Shown here: positions 30,500 through 39,734 of the stretch, piece by piece | Position numbering within the stretch: the stretch's first letter is position 1 | How the letters are laid out: every line of letters starts with the position of its first letter | Assembly: GCA_905221605.1 (NCBI GenBank) | Contig: CAJNDS010002288.1 | Coordinates: 62,001-126,000, forward strand | DNA length: 64,000 nucleotides | DNA from: Symbiodinium natans | Lineage: Eukaryota; Sar; Dinophyceae; Suessiales; Symbiodiniaceae | Direction: 5' to 3' | Made by a program: the position numbers and the translations under genes | Notes under the pieces: model-generated | Seen by the model: the letters and a program-made list of their open reading frames with translations, nothing else | The model's database searches: none | Told to the model about the DNA's origin: nothing

Positions 30500-31700
30500 A
30501 GGGTGTAGGGTTGAGGCCTTAGGGTTTAGGGTTTTGCCCTCAACCCCCTAAATTTAATGTTCATAGGGCCCCCAAACCTAGCCCAGGACAAGGTTTAGGG
30601 TTTGGGGTGCTGGGTTCTTTGTTTTTTTGGGGGTCCAACCTTGGGGTTTAGGGCTTCGGGGTGTGGGGTCGTGCTCCGAAGCCCTAAACGCCAAACCCTA
30701 AACCATTGGGATGTTCCCCTTATACTAACAGTCCTTAAACGGCATTCCAATAGGGGGTACTCAAATCCCCATGAAGGACTGTTAGTAGAAAGGAGAACAT
30801 CCCAACACCAAACCCTCTAGAAGCTTCTCTGGGCATGTGGAGCCTGAGACAGAGTGGAGCCTCAGAGCGAGACTTTCCTGATGCCTCAGCCCTCCACCCG
30901 TTAAGCCTCAGCGAAAGGCCCCCCCCCCCCCCCCAAAAAAAAAAAAAAAAAACAGAACAAAGAAAAATCATCCCTAAACCCTGCAATCACCATGAACTCC
31001 AATCCCTCTAACCCCTAAACCCTAAATCCCAAGCCCTCTAACCCCTCAAACCTCCAGGCCCTTAACCCTACAGCCTTTGAGCCCGTTCCCACTCAGCTCA
31101 GTACTGGGGTCCAGTGTTCAGGACAAAAACCTAGAGTCTATACCCTATGCCCTCAATTCCTATATTCCTAGACTCTGCAGGGTTTAGGTTTAGGTTTTAG
31201 GCTTCAGAGTATCCGAAGCACTTAAGCTTGCTGCCTGCAGGGCACTCCAGATTCTGCACCTCATGCCCCCATGCAGGCACGTACTGCACCGTGGATGAGG
31301 GGCTCGGGTCCGGAACGGGGTTCTTTAAAATTCAAAAACCAGGGCACCCTTTTTTGCACCGAATAAAGCTCCCCTACAAAGACGAAAGTAAGAGAGAAAG
31401 GGACAATATGCAAGTAGATAAGTTGAGTATGTGTATGAATATGTATATTCATCATATGTAGATGTACGCAGGCCTTTGCTCATGCAGTCTATATATGCTT
31501 GCATAGAAGAACCTAGCTTGCGCTCATGCGGCGCTGCATCTCGATTCCTGCTGTCAGGGTCATGCCCAACCACTTCAGTTGCAATGGTGCCCTCAGCGCT
31601 TGTGCAAGAGACTTGGCTGCTAAATTGAGTTCTGGGCCTCACTGTTGCACCAAAAAACTCCTGAGCCCTAAGCCATAAATGCTGAGCCCTGAGAGGGTGC
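30500..31700. other. Gene-poor; F1 element and homopolymers
   Basis: F1 lies at 30706-30805 and a C-run/A-run pair at 30919-30951. The remainder (31030-31690) has short open frames on both strands with no recognisable domain. Confidence 0.5.
30706..30805. repeat. F1 palindromic element, best copy
   Basis: The left arm TTGGGATGTTCCCCTTATAC then TAACAGTCCTTAA is mirrored by the right arm GAAGGACTGTTAGTAGAAAG then GAGAACATCCCAA. About 100 bp. Confidence 0.85.
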
Positions 31701-31715
31701 GGGGTCCATCTACCC

Positions 31716-31755
31716 CGTGGTACTTAGCAGGGAAGGAGGGAATCAAGTTGGGCCC

Positions 31756-31789
<34 letters not shown>

Positions 31790-31853
31790 TATATGCCCTT
31801 TGAGGGGGTAGATAGGCACCTCATTCCCACATTCCCTACGAAGAACCAGCCAG
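31716..31853. repeat. F6 inverted-repeat element with TA microsatellite inside
   Basis: The ends GTGGTACTTAGCAGGGAAGG and CATTCCCTACGAAGAACCAG are imperfect mirror images. The centre is a (TA)n run (31757-31795). A cleaner copy lies at 32284-32379. Confidence 0.7.
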
Positions 31854-32010
31854 TCTACTTCAGCCGGGCTTGTGTTGGTAGAGCCGAGAAAACGACCAGA
31901 TAGCCAGTCGTTCCAAGCCCTCTCCCAATCGGTTCGTTCCACGAGGCCCTACCCTAAACCCTAAACCCTACGTCCTAAATCCGAACCCCCGAGCCCGAAA
32001 ACCCCGAAGA

Positions 32011-32054
32011 ACCCAGTCCTGCCCAGAGGTGTGGGGAGCCCTAAACCGTAAACC

Positions 32055-32086
<32 letters not shown>

Positions 32087-32215
32087 ACCCTAAACCCTAT
32101 ACCCTCAACCCTAAACCCTAAACCCTAAACCCCCAGAGGTGTGGGGAGCTGGCAGGGCGCTCTCCATCTGGAGAAGGACATGGTGCCCTGGCCGAACCCC
32201 AATTGGGCAACAACC
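32011..32215 (+). CDS. PPR exon interrupted by a telomeric-tract intron
   Basis: CCCAGAGGTGTGGGGAGC occurs identically at 32022-32039 and 32132-32149 with about 92 bp of CCCTAAA-like repeat between. The GT of the first copy (32029) and AG of the second (32137-32138) give a 110-bp GT-AG intron. The joined frame reads PRGVGSWQGALHLEKDMVPW, resembling the W-x-x-A-L-x-L...D-M helix of PPR repeats with one residue missing. The connection to the preceding PPR exon (ending 30499) is unresolved. Confidence 0.5.
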
Positions 32216-32283
32216 CTAAAACCCCAAAAGCCCACAACCCCCAAGGCCCCAAGCCCCAACCCTAAACCCTAAGACCTTACCCC

Positions 32284-32379
32284 CTGGTTCTTAGTAGGGA
32301 ATGAGGTAATTAGGGTCCTGTATATACCGTTTACAGGAGTTTCTAGGTTTCTCATTCCTCATTCCCTACTAAGAACCAG
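32284..32379. repeat. F6 element with perfect terminal inverted repeats
   Basis: The left end CTGGTTCTTAGTAGGGAATG (continuing AG) is the exact reverse complement of the right end CATTCCCTACTAAGAACCAG (preceded by CT). This gives 22-bp perfect terminal inverted repeats around a 52-bp core, MITE-like. Confidence 0.85.
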
Positions 32380-32384
32380 CCAGA

Positions 32385-33742
32385 GAAGGCTTCGCAGGCT
32401 TTAGGGAGGGATATGATATTCGGTTTATCTGACAGAAAATTGGCGAGTGTATTTAGGGTTCCTTATTTTTGCTGATACTGGGGTCGCTTTGGGGCTACAA
32501 GGAATGAATACCATACTTCATATGAAGTATGTGAACGATTTGGTGCGTGTGTCTGTCGGGTGTTCTTTTGGAGATGCTGGCAATAGGAGTTGGCTTCTGC
32601 TCACAGCTTTACGTTGCATCTTAGACAACCCTATACTTCGTATGACGTGTTGGCAAGGCTTCTCGGAGCCTTACAGCGGATAGCATGTCCTGAGCCTGAT
32701 TGTAATTATAACCCTCAACCCCAAACCCGATAGACGGCTTCATTTGACCTTTTAAGGAAAGTCCCTTTGAGCTGGAAGGGGTTTAGGGTTTAGGGTTGAA
32801 GGCCTTGGGTTTAGGGTTTGGAGGTTTACGTCTCAGGGTATGAGATCTGAGAACCAGAGCCTTCTTGGCTGCGGGCCACGAGTCAAAGGCCCACCTTACA
32901 CTCTAAGCTCTAAACCCTTACAAGGTTCAAAAAAAGCTACGTTCTGCATTGTTGCAGCAGACTTTGCGACCCCAAGTGCGGTGCTTGGCTTGGGCTTGAG
33001 CAGGCCATGATTCAGCTTCACATTTGAGATTGTTTGGGAATTTAGGGTTAGGATTTAGGGTTTAGGGTTTAGGGTTTAGGGTTTAGGGTTTAGGGTTTAG
33101 GGTTTAGGGTTTAGGGTTTAGGGTGGAACCCTCAACCCGAAGACCCTAAACTTGGCTGTCAGCGTAAACAAGAATGTTGGAGCCCACATCAGGTTGGGGA
33201 CGGATGCTTTCGTGGCCTTCAAACAGAAACTCCTTTAACAACCAGCCCTAAGCCCCAAAGTGTTGTTTTTGAAGGGTGGGGCGGCAAAGGCGGGGTGTGT
33301 GTAATACTATCACTGCGAACAGGAGCCCTAAACCCTAAACCCTAAACCTTCAACCCTGAACCCTAGACCCCTAAACCCCTAAACCCATCGATGCCCTACA
33401 ACCTCTTAGGACTGATATTCTTAGTGACTCGGTAGGTAAGTGTTAACCTTTTTGGTTTTATAGAGCCCTACTATATAGAGAAGGTTAGCCTCATTTTGGG
33501 CTAGGGTATTCCGCCCCTAAGAAGTTTGAAGTCTCCTTCATACCTGAAGGTTAATGTATCTTAAGGGGTTTAGGTAAGTCTCTCCTGGGCTTGAGATATT
33601 CCTTAGGAATTTTAGGGTTTAGGGTTTGACTTTTTGCAACTATTGACCCCGCAGAACACTCCGCCACTAAACCCTAAACCCCAAACCCCAAACCCCAAAC
33701 CCCCAAACCCTAAACCCCAAACCCTAAACCCTAGACCCTAAG
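32385..33742. other. Gene-poor stretch
   Basis: 32440-32690 is non-repetitive with an open frame (78 codons) and an ATACTTCATATGAAGTAT palindrome near 32513-32530, unidentified. A TTTAGGG array follows at 33054-33125, with scattered CCCTAAA words after it. Confidence 0.5.
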
Positions 33743-36446
33743 TTCATGGGCGCCGCCCAGGCCTGCCACCGCGCGGTGTTGGACGAAATTGGCCACAACA
33801 GCCTCCTGGGTGCTTGCGAGGCGGGTAGAGGGAGGGACGTTGGGATGTTCAGGACTGAATAGGGATCCTAGACCCTAAACTGTTAGTATTAGGGGAGAAA
33901 CTCCCAAGAGGGAGTGCATAGACCGGAACTCCGAACACAACGCTCACTCGACCCAAAGCCCCAAGCCCGTCGTAAACCTCACACACCCTTTTAGGGTTTA
34001 GGATTTAGGGTTTCGGGTTTCGGGGTTCTACTGAAAAGCTGGGTTAGAAGAGCCATGATGTAGGTTTTAACCATAGTTGCCCTAATTGTTACCCCACTGA
34101 TACGTACCCTTGGTAGCTCCTTAGCGGAGTTTTTGTCGCCATCTTGGCGGCATGTCAGATGTGCAAGTTCCATAGGGGTGTTTCATTCGCCTTTTATATC
34201 TAAGGGTAGCGAATTTGTCCCTGAGTATGGGCCCTTAAAAAATGGGAGGCCCTTTGTACATACCTCTTCTGTACCCTGTCAAGCCTTAGGGCCTTTCGGA
34301 ACCCTTTTTCAGGGAGGTAAGGGACCATGTTAAGGGCCCATGTAACTATACCCTTAGATACAATCTAAGGGAATAGTTACATGGGCCCTTAATGTGGTTC
34401 CTCACCTTCTTTGAAAGGTTTCCGAAGTATGGGCCCTTGGGCTTTATAGGACATATAAGAGAGGTATGCATAAGGGGTCCCCATTTGAAGGACCACGCAA
34501 CTACCTTTAGCGTGTAAGTTTATCAGACCTCAGTGCCCTTTTGGGGTTTAGGGTTTAGGGTTCAGAGGAGAAACTTTTCGGAGCTTTGTCCGAAAGGCTG
34601 ACACGGTCAAACCCATGCCCTGAGCCCTCAACCCTAAACCCCAAACCCGAAACCCAAAACCCGAAACCCCAAACCCTAAAACCAAACCCTAAACCCTAAC
34701 AGGCTGCCGGTGCCTGGGCTCCTCAACCCTAAACCCCAAACCCGAAACCCAAAACCCGAAACCCCAAACCCTAAAACCAAACCCTAAACCCTAACAGGCT
34801 GCCGGTGCCTGGGCTCTGGCTCTCTCGCTGCTGCTGCGGATGAGGCTCTGCCGCTGCACACCGGACGTGATCAGCGGCTCGAAGGGGAACTAAACCCTAA
34901 ACCCTAAACCCGAGACCCGAGACCCTAAACCCTAAACCCTAAACCCTAGACTCTCTGCCTTTTTATGTTACTCCCTGGTCCCTCTGAGTTTCCACAGGCA
35001 TCTCGTAGAGGGTTCGTTGCGTGACGGCAGCTTCTCAGACCTCCAACCCGAGAGCTTACTTGGAGGGGAGGATAATATACGTGGGAACCCACTTGTAACT
35101 TGTCTTTAACCCAATTGTAAACCTATTAGGGTACTTATTTGCTTATAACTAGGTGGGTTATCACTACACTTATAATTGGGTTATAAGTATGCTAATATCA
35201 TAGGGGTTGGACGTTGTTTCAATTCTGGTCCGTATATAGATATATTCTAATCACCCTACTTGTTCAGGCCCCGATATCATCTGCTTAAGAATCCCCCAAA
35301 ATAGATAAAAAGATAATGATCCCTCTACTGCCTTTATTTCGAAAGAATATTTTGATTTTTTGGGGTGGTTCTTAAGCAATGAGTAGAACCCTTCTTTCAT
35401 ATACGCTAACCTGCTTGCAGTCCGGAAGGGGCGGGGGGAGTATGTTGAAATTATTGGGGTATAAACCCCCTACAACCCCCTACTTGGCGACACACCAATT
35501 GAAGCCTATGCAAACCAAGCCGAACCCTGCAACCCATGTCAGTATTTCCCCACATGGGGATACCGCCCCTCGCATAATCCCCCAGAATACATGGACAGGA
35601 CTACAGTAGAGGGTTTCGACCTACCAAGACATGAACATGTTGCGGAGTCGCGGAGTCGCGAACATGTGGATTTGACATGGCCTGCGTAGCCGAGAAATTC
35701 ATCCACCCGAACAAAGCTATATTACTATGTTGTACGGGTGGAGTCCTGCTGTGCTAGAAGTCCAAGGGGGGATGGGGGCTTGGCCTTGCGCCATGCTTGC
35801 CTGTGTGTGCTGATGTCTGGGTCGTGGGTCGAACTTTCGTGTTACCTGAATACTGTTCTCTTTCTTTTCGGAAGCCCAAAAAGGGGCACCACTTTCGCGG
35901 AAACCCCATGGTAAAGCCCTGCATCCGAAACAGCTTTGCCCTGATACTGGCCATGCAAAGACGGCTCTGATCGCAAGATTTCGTGATGTTGGGCTCAGAG
36001 TTGCGGGACTCATAATTTGGGGTTTAGGGTTTGGGGTTTAGGGTTTGGGGTTTGGGGTTTAGGGTTTAGGGTTTAGGGTTTGGGGTTTAGGGTCGTTTTA
36101 TGGTTTGGGGTTTGGGGTTTAGGGCTGTGCTTTCTCTGATTGGATGGCCAGCAAGAGTTCCCATGGAAATCGACAGCAATCCCGAAACAAACGGCCGCCT
36201 AGGCTCAGAGATGGCCTCCAACCCTAAAACCTAAACCCTGTATGGTTGTTTCCACAAATACGGGTACCCTTTTGGGGGGTACCTTTAAGGGGCTTCTATT
36301 CCGTTCGGGGTAGTGAAGGGGCACCCGCCATTTTGGGAAATACCCATATAGACCCCGTGCTCCAAGGCTACAACAGTACCCTGCCCGCCTGCGCCCGCGC
36401 TGGGCGCTGGCAGGCAACGCTGAGGCTCGAAGCGGTTCCGAAGTAG
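33743..36446 (+). CDS. Three PPR exons joined by two GC-AG introns (partial gene)
   Basis: Exon 33743-33820 ends LDEIGHNSLLGACE. Exon 34798-34873 reads AAGAWALALSLLLRMRLCRC then TPDVI. Exon 36367-36446 reads SYNSTLPACARAGRWQATLR and onward. Donors are GCGAG|GCGGGT and GATCA|GCGGCT; acceptors TAACAG|GCT and CCAAG|GCT. Both joins give exact PPR register (C11, W17; then V1 I2 S3 Y4 N5). Position-5 residues are Asn in both complete motifs. The introns are 977 bp and 1493 bp and contain F1, F2, F5 and F7 elements, telomeric arrays and an unassigned stretch (35380-36000). Confidence 0.62.
34200..34510. repeat. Two F5 copies in inverted orientation
   Basis: 34210-34355 (TATGGGCCCTTAA...CATACCTCTTCTGTACCCTG...GGTAAGGGACCATGTTAAGG then GCCCATGTAACTA) is followed by its inverse at 34370-34505 (TAGTTACATGGGCCCTTAAT...GTATGGGCCCTTGGG...ACATATAAGAGAGGTATGCA). 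The pair could form a hairpin with arms of more than 100 nt. Confidence 0.65.
34627..34816 (+). repeat. 95-bp tandem duplication containing a splice acceptor
   Basis: 34627-34721 and 34722-34816 are near-identical. Each holds CCCTAAA-like repeats, the acceptor CCCTAACAG and the exon start GCTGCCGGTGCCTGGGCTC. The second copy continues into the PPR exon. The first is a decoy with the same acceptor. Confidence 0.85.
35060..35390. repeat. F2 copy followed by F7 copy
   Basis: 35060-35205 contains GTGGGTTATCACTACACTTA and AATTGGGTTATAAGTA (F2). 35240-35385 contains CTTGTTCAGGCCCCGATAT, CTTAAGAATCCCCC and the mirrored GGGTGGTTCTTAAGC (F7). Confidence 0.6.
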
Positions 36447-37202
36447 AGGCTGCGCACACGCCATTTGGCCATTTCCCAACATAGGGGTACCCCTAGTATA
36501 CCCCCCAAAGACTTTATAATCCTTAACAGGAACCCCCAAGGCCACCCTTAAAAAAAGAGCCCTGGGAGGCCTATAGCCCGAATGCTTCAAATCATGCTTG
36601 TTGTTGGGCTGCTGATTCAGGGGCTTCCCCGAAATGCCTAAACCCTAAACCCTAAACTACTTACAAGTAGGGTTTAGGGTTCAGGGTTTAGGGTTCAGGG
36701 ACTGCAACAAACACGCATTTCGTCCGTGCTTTTCCACACAAGCAGGCTGCTGCAAGGATGTCTGCTGGCACGCCTGGCCCCAAACAGGCTCTGTTTCGCG
36801 GCTGAATGCTCGAGGTCCTTTGTGAAGCTACTATTTGGGAGTGTTGGGCTCCTTATTATTTGGGAATCCTGCTATTTCGGGGTTCATAGTAGGGTTCCTT
36901 GTTTTCGTAAACCCCTATTACTACTATTTGCTTAGGACATCTCCACTTTCTCAACAAGCTCTTTGTTTTCATTTTTATGGGCAGGGGGTTCTCAAGGCCC
37001 TAGTAGTAAGGGTACCTGAGTATAGGGTGTAGGGCTTAGGGTGCATGAAGGTTACTCTAGGCAGACCCCAGAAACTTGGGATCCCTCTTATGCTAACAGT
37101 CCTTAATAGGGATAAAAGTACCCCCGACTATAATCCCTATTAAGGAGCTGTTAGTATAAGGGGATGTTCAACGACTGTAGTCTAGGCCCTGAAGCAGCGA
37201 AG
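36447..37202. other. Non-coding with F9 and F1 elements
   Basis: 36838-36925 resembles 12440-12522 (F9: TTATTTGGGAATCCTGCTAT, TGTTTTCGTAAACCCCTA). F1 lies at 37076-37172. 36730-36830 is unassigned. Confidence 0.5.
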
Positions 37203-37229
37203 GCTACAACGGCGCCATCGCCTCCTTCG
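37203..37229 (+). CDS. Short PPR exon fragment
   Basis: After GCGAAG| the frame reads YNGAIASFEQRE, matching positions 4-15 of a PPR repeat. A GC donor may follow (GGGAA|GCATGC). A continuation near 37671 (VWEALSPRSLV) is plausible but one residue out of register. Confidence 0.4.
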
Positions 37230-37552
37230 AGCAACGGGAAGCATGCCCCTTAACGGTTCAGAGTTTAAGGTTTAGGGTTTAGGGTTTAGGGTTTAGGGTC
37301 TAGGGTTTAGGGTTAGGGTTTAGTTCCGGAAGTCACGGGATGAAGACGGCCTAAGGTTGTCAGCCATCAAGGTTTCCCCTGAAAGTACTCCCAATATGGC
37401 CCTTATACTGCCTCAAGGATCTTTGAAAAGGGTCCCCAAAGCCGGGTACAACCTTAAGTGTCTAAGGGAAACAAAGCCGCTACGGGAAGTGCGTGAGCGG
37501 CATAGACTCCAGGAGATCATGAAGTTGCAGTGTTGCGCCCTTGCACAAGAAG

Positions 37553-37655
37553 CTGGGATGTTCCCCCTTGTACGAACAGTCCTCAATAGGGATGATAGTA
37601 CCCCCTGAACCCGAAACCCCTAACCCTATTAATAGCCTATTAAGGATGGTTGGCA
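37553..37655. repeat. F1 element copy (degenerate right arm)
   Basis: CTGGGATGTTCCCCCTTGTA, GAACAGTCCTCAATAGGGAT, with a weak right arm CTATTAAGGATGGTTGG. Confidence 0.6.
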
Positions 37656-37824
37656 CAAGAAGCTTCAAGGTGTGGGAAGCTTTGTCCCCCAGGTCTTTGG
37701 TAAGTAGACAACAGATTCCTCCAAAAACACGGGGTTTAGGGTTTTAGGGTTTAGGGTTAGGCTCTAAGGGGAGCGGGGGGGGGGGGGAAGCTTCAACTTT
37801 GTTGTCACTGGACCTGGGATTGCA

Positions 37825-39734
37825 ATGGCGCGCTTGGAGCCAACCACGAACTCTGCCCTGCGGGAAGCAGCGGGACCCGGTGAGAGTCACGATTGGCAGC
37901 GCGCCGTCTTCGTGCCAGCGCAAGGACATGACAAGTCAGTTTCTTGGTACCTTTTTCCCCCCTTTGTTTTTTGCCTTATAAAGTAAGTAACCCAAAAAGG
38001 GTGGTGCCCTTATTTTAACATGTTTGCTGGGCTACCAAGGTTTCTCAAGCTATCATCGCCTGTGCAAGAGCAAGACAGTGGCAGGCTGCAGTGGACATAC
38101 TGGCAGGCATCTTTGCATCCAGACGAGTGCCCAGCGTCTACAGCTTCAGCGCCGCCATCACCGCCTGTGAGAAGGGCTCGCAGTGGCAGCTCGCACTTGC
38201 GTTGCTGGCGCAGATGTTCTCAGTCCAGTCCGCTCCAAATGTGTTCAGCTTCAGCGCTGCCATAAGCGCCTGTGAGAAAAGTGGCGAATGGCAGATGGCA
38301 CTGCGTTTGCTGTCCCAGATGCCGATGTCTCGCGTCGTGCCAAGTGTGATCAGCTTCAACGCCTGCATCAGCGCCTCCGGGTGTGGCAGTGAATGGCAGT
38401 TGGCCTTACGTTTGTTGTCAGACATGCGGATGTTCAGAGTAGTTCCAGACGAGATTAGCATGAATGCGTGCATCAGCGCGTGTGTGAGAGGTGGTGAATG
38501 GCAGAGGGCCTTGCGACTCTTAACCGGTATGGAGACGGCGGAGCTTGTGCCAAATGTCATCAGTTTTAATGCGGGCATCAGTGCATGTGAGGAAGGTGGT
38601 GAGTGGCAGATCGCACTGCATCTCCTTTCCCACATGCAGGTTGCCGAAGTATTGCCAGACGAGATCAGCTTCAGTGCCGGCATGAGCGCATGCGGGAAAG
38701 GGAGTGAATGGCAGATGGCCCTGCAGTTGCTGTCGCTGATGCCGGCATTTCGTGCGGTGCCAAACGTCGTCAGCTTTAGTGCCGGCATCAGTGCATGCGA
38801 GAAAGGTGATAGTTGGCAAAGTGCCCTTCGTTTGCTGGCACAGATGCCGTCATCCAGGGTAGTACAAAATGTGGTGAGCATCAGCGCTGCCATGTGCGCA
38901 TGTGAGCGAGGCAGTCAGTGGCTCATGGCTCTGCATCTGCTGTCGCAGATGCCAGCTCTGCAAGTTGTGCCAAACGTTCTCAGCTTCAATGCCGGCATCA
39001 GCGCTTGCGAAAGCAACCATGAATGGCAGATGGCTCTCCATTTGTTGTCACAGATGCACATGTGTAGCCTTACGCCAAGTGTAATTAGCATGAATGCCAG
39101 CATCAGTGCCTGTGAGAAAGGCTGTGCATGGCAAATGGCTTTAGTCTTGCTGTCACGGGTCTCAACATGCAACGCTGTGCCTAACGAGATCACTTACAAC
39201 GCGGCCATCAGCGCATCTGAGAAGGGCGGCATGTGGACGTTGGCCCTGCTCTTGTTTTCCCAGATGCCGACCGTCAGAGTAAGTCCAGACCAGATTAGTT
39301 TCAGTGCAGGCATCAGCGCCTGTGAGAAGGCTGGTAAGTGGCGGATGGCCCTGCAGCTGCTTTCAGACATGCCAGCAGCTGGAGTGTCGCCAGACCAGAT
39401 CAGCTTCAATGCCGGAATCAGAGCATGTGAGAGAAGTAGCGAATGGCAGAGGGCCCTGAAGTTGTTGGCACAGATGCCGGCAGCAAGAGTTGTGCCAAAC
39501 GTCATCAGCTTCAATGCCGGAGTCAACGCATGTGAGAAAGCTGGTGAATGGCAGATGGCACAAAAACTGCTGATGGACAAGTTCTGGATGCAGTTTGGCC
39601 GGAGACTGTCCCTCATTAGCTCCACTCGCAGGCAGCAGGCCACTCAGGGTCCCTCCTGCCACGTCCGAATCGCAGCCTGCCGCTCTGCAGGTCGGCGCCA
39701 GGGACCTCCTGAGCTAGCCAGGCCAAGGGCTTGA
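37825..39734 (+). CDS. P-type PPR protein, 14 to 16 repeats, one intron
   Basis: Exons 37825-37938 and 38040-39734. ATG 37825 opens MARLEPTTNSALREAAG; the join across the intron reads GHDKS-VSQAIIACARARQW. Fourteen consecutive 35-residue repeats of form VISFNxGISACEKGGEWQ then MALQLLSQMPxxxVxPD follow, then a basic C-terminus ending at TGA. PPR proteins bind single-stranded RNA, usually in mitochondria or plastids, and assist processing, stability or editing. No DYW or SMR domain is visible. Residues 5 and 35 vary as N/S and D/N/S, as expected of RNA-contacting positions. The open frame extends upstream of the ATG (SFNFVVTGPGIA...), and PPR exons precede it, so the true start may lie further 5'. 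The reverse strand also shows open frames across the repeats; these are shadows. Confidence 0.88.
37939..38039 (+). mobile_element. F3 element acting as a complete GT-AG intron of the PPR gene
   Basis: The 101-bp segment starts GTTTCTTGGTACC, ends GGGCTACCAAG and carries the F3 interior (CCTTATAAAGTAAGTAACCC, AAGGGTGGTGCCCTTATT). Its ends TTGGTACC and GGCTACCAA are imperfectly mirrored. GTTTCT occurs at 37939-37944 and again immediately after the element (38040-38045), as a target-site duplication would. Cutting at GT and AG leaves one GTTTCT and an uninterrupted frame. F3 copies without flanking exons occur elsewhere in the window, so this is a dispersed element that functions as an intron. 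Confidence 0.8.

Noticed and set aside
32510-32645. ATACTTCATATGAAGTAT and ATACTTCGTATGA words resembling recombinase half-sites
   Set aside because: Short palindromes without a matching spacer-arm arrangement; probably chance.
36246-36446. 66-codon open frame as a stand-alone gene
   Set aside because: Only its last 27 codons are PPR-like, and they begin at a splice acceptor; the first part is intron sequence.
38138-39643. Reverse-strand open frames over the first PPR exon
   Set aside because: Same reason: periodic shadows of the PPR repeats.
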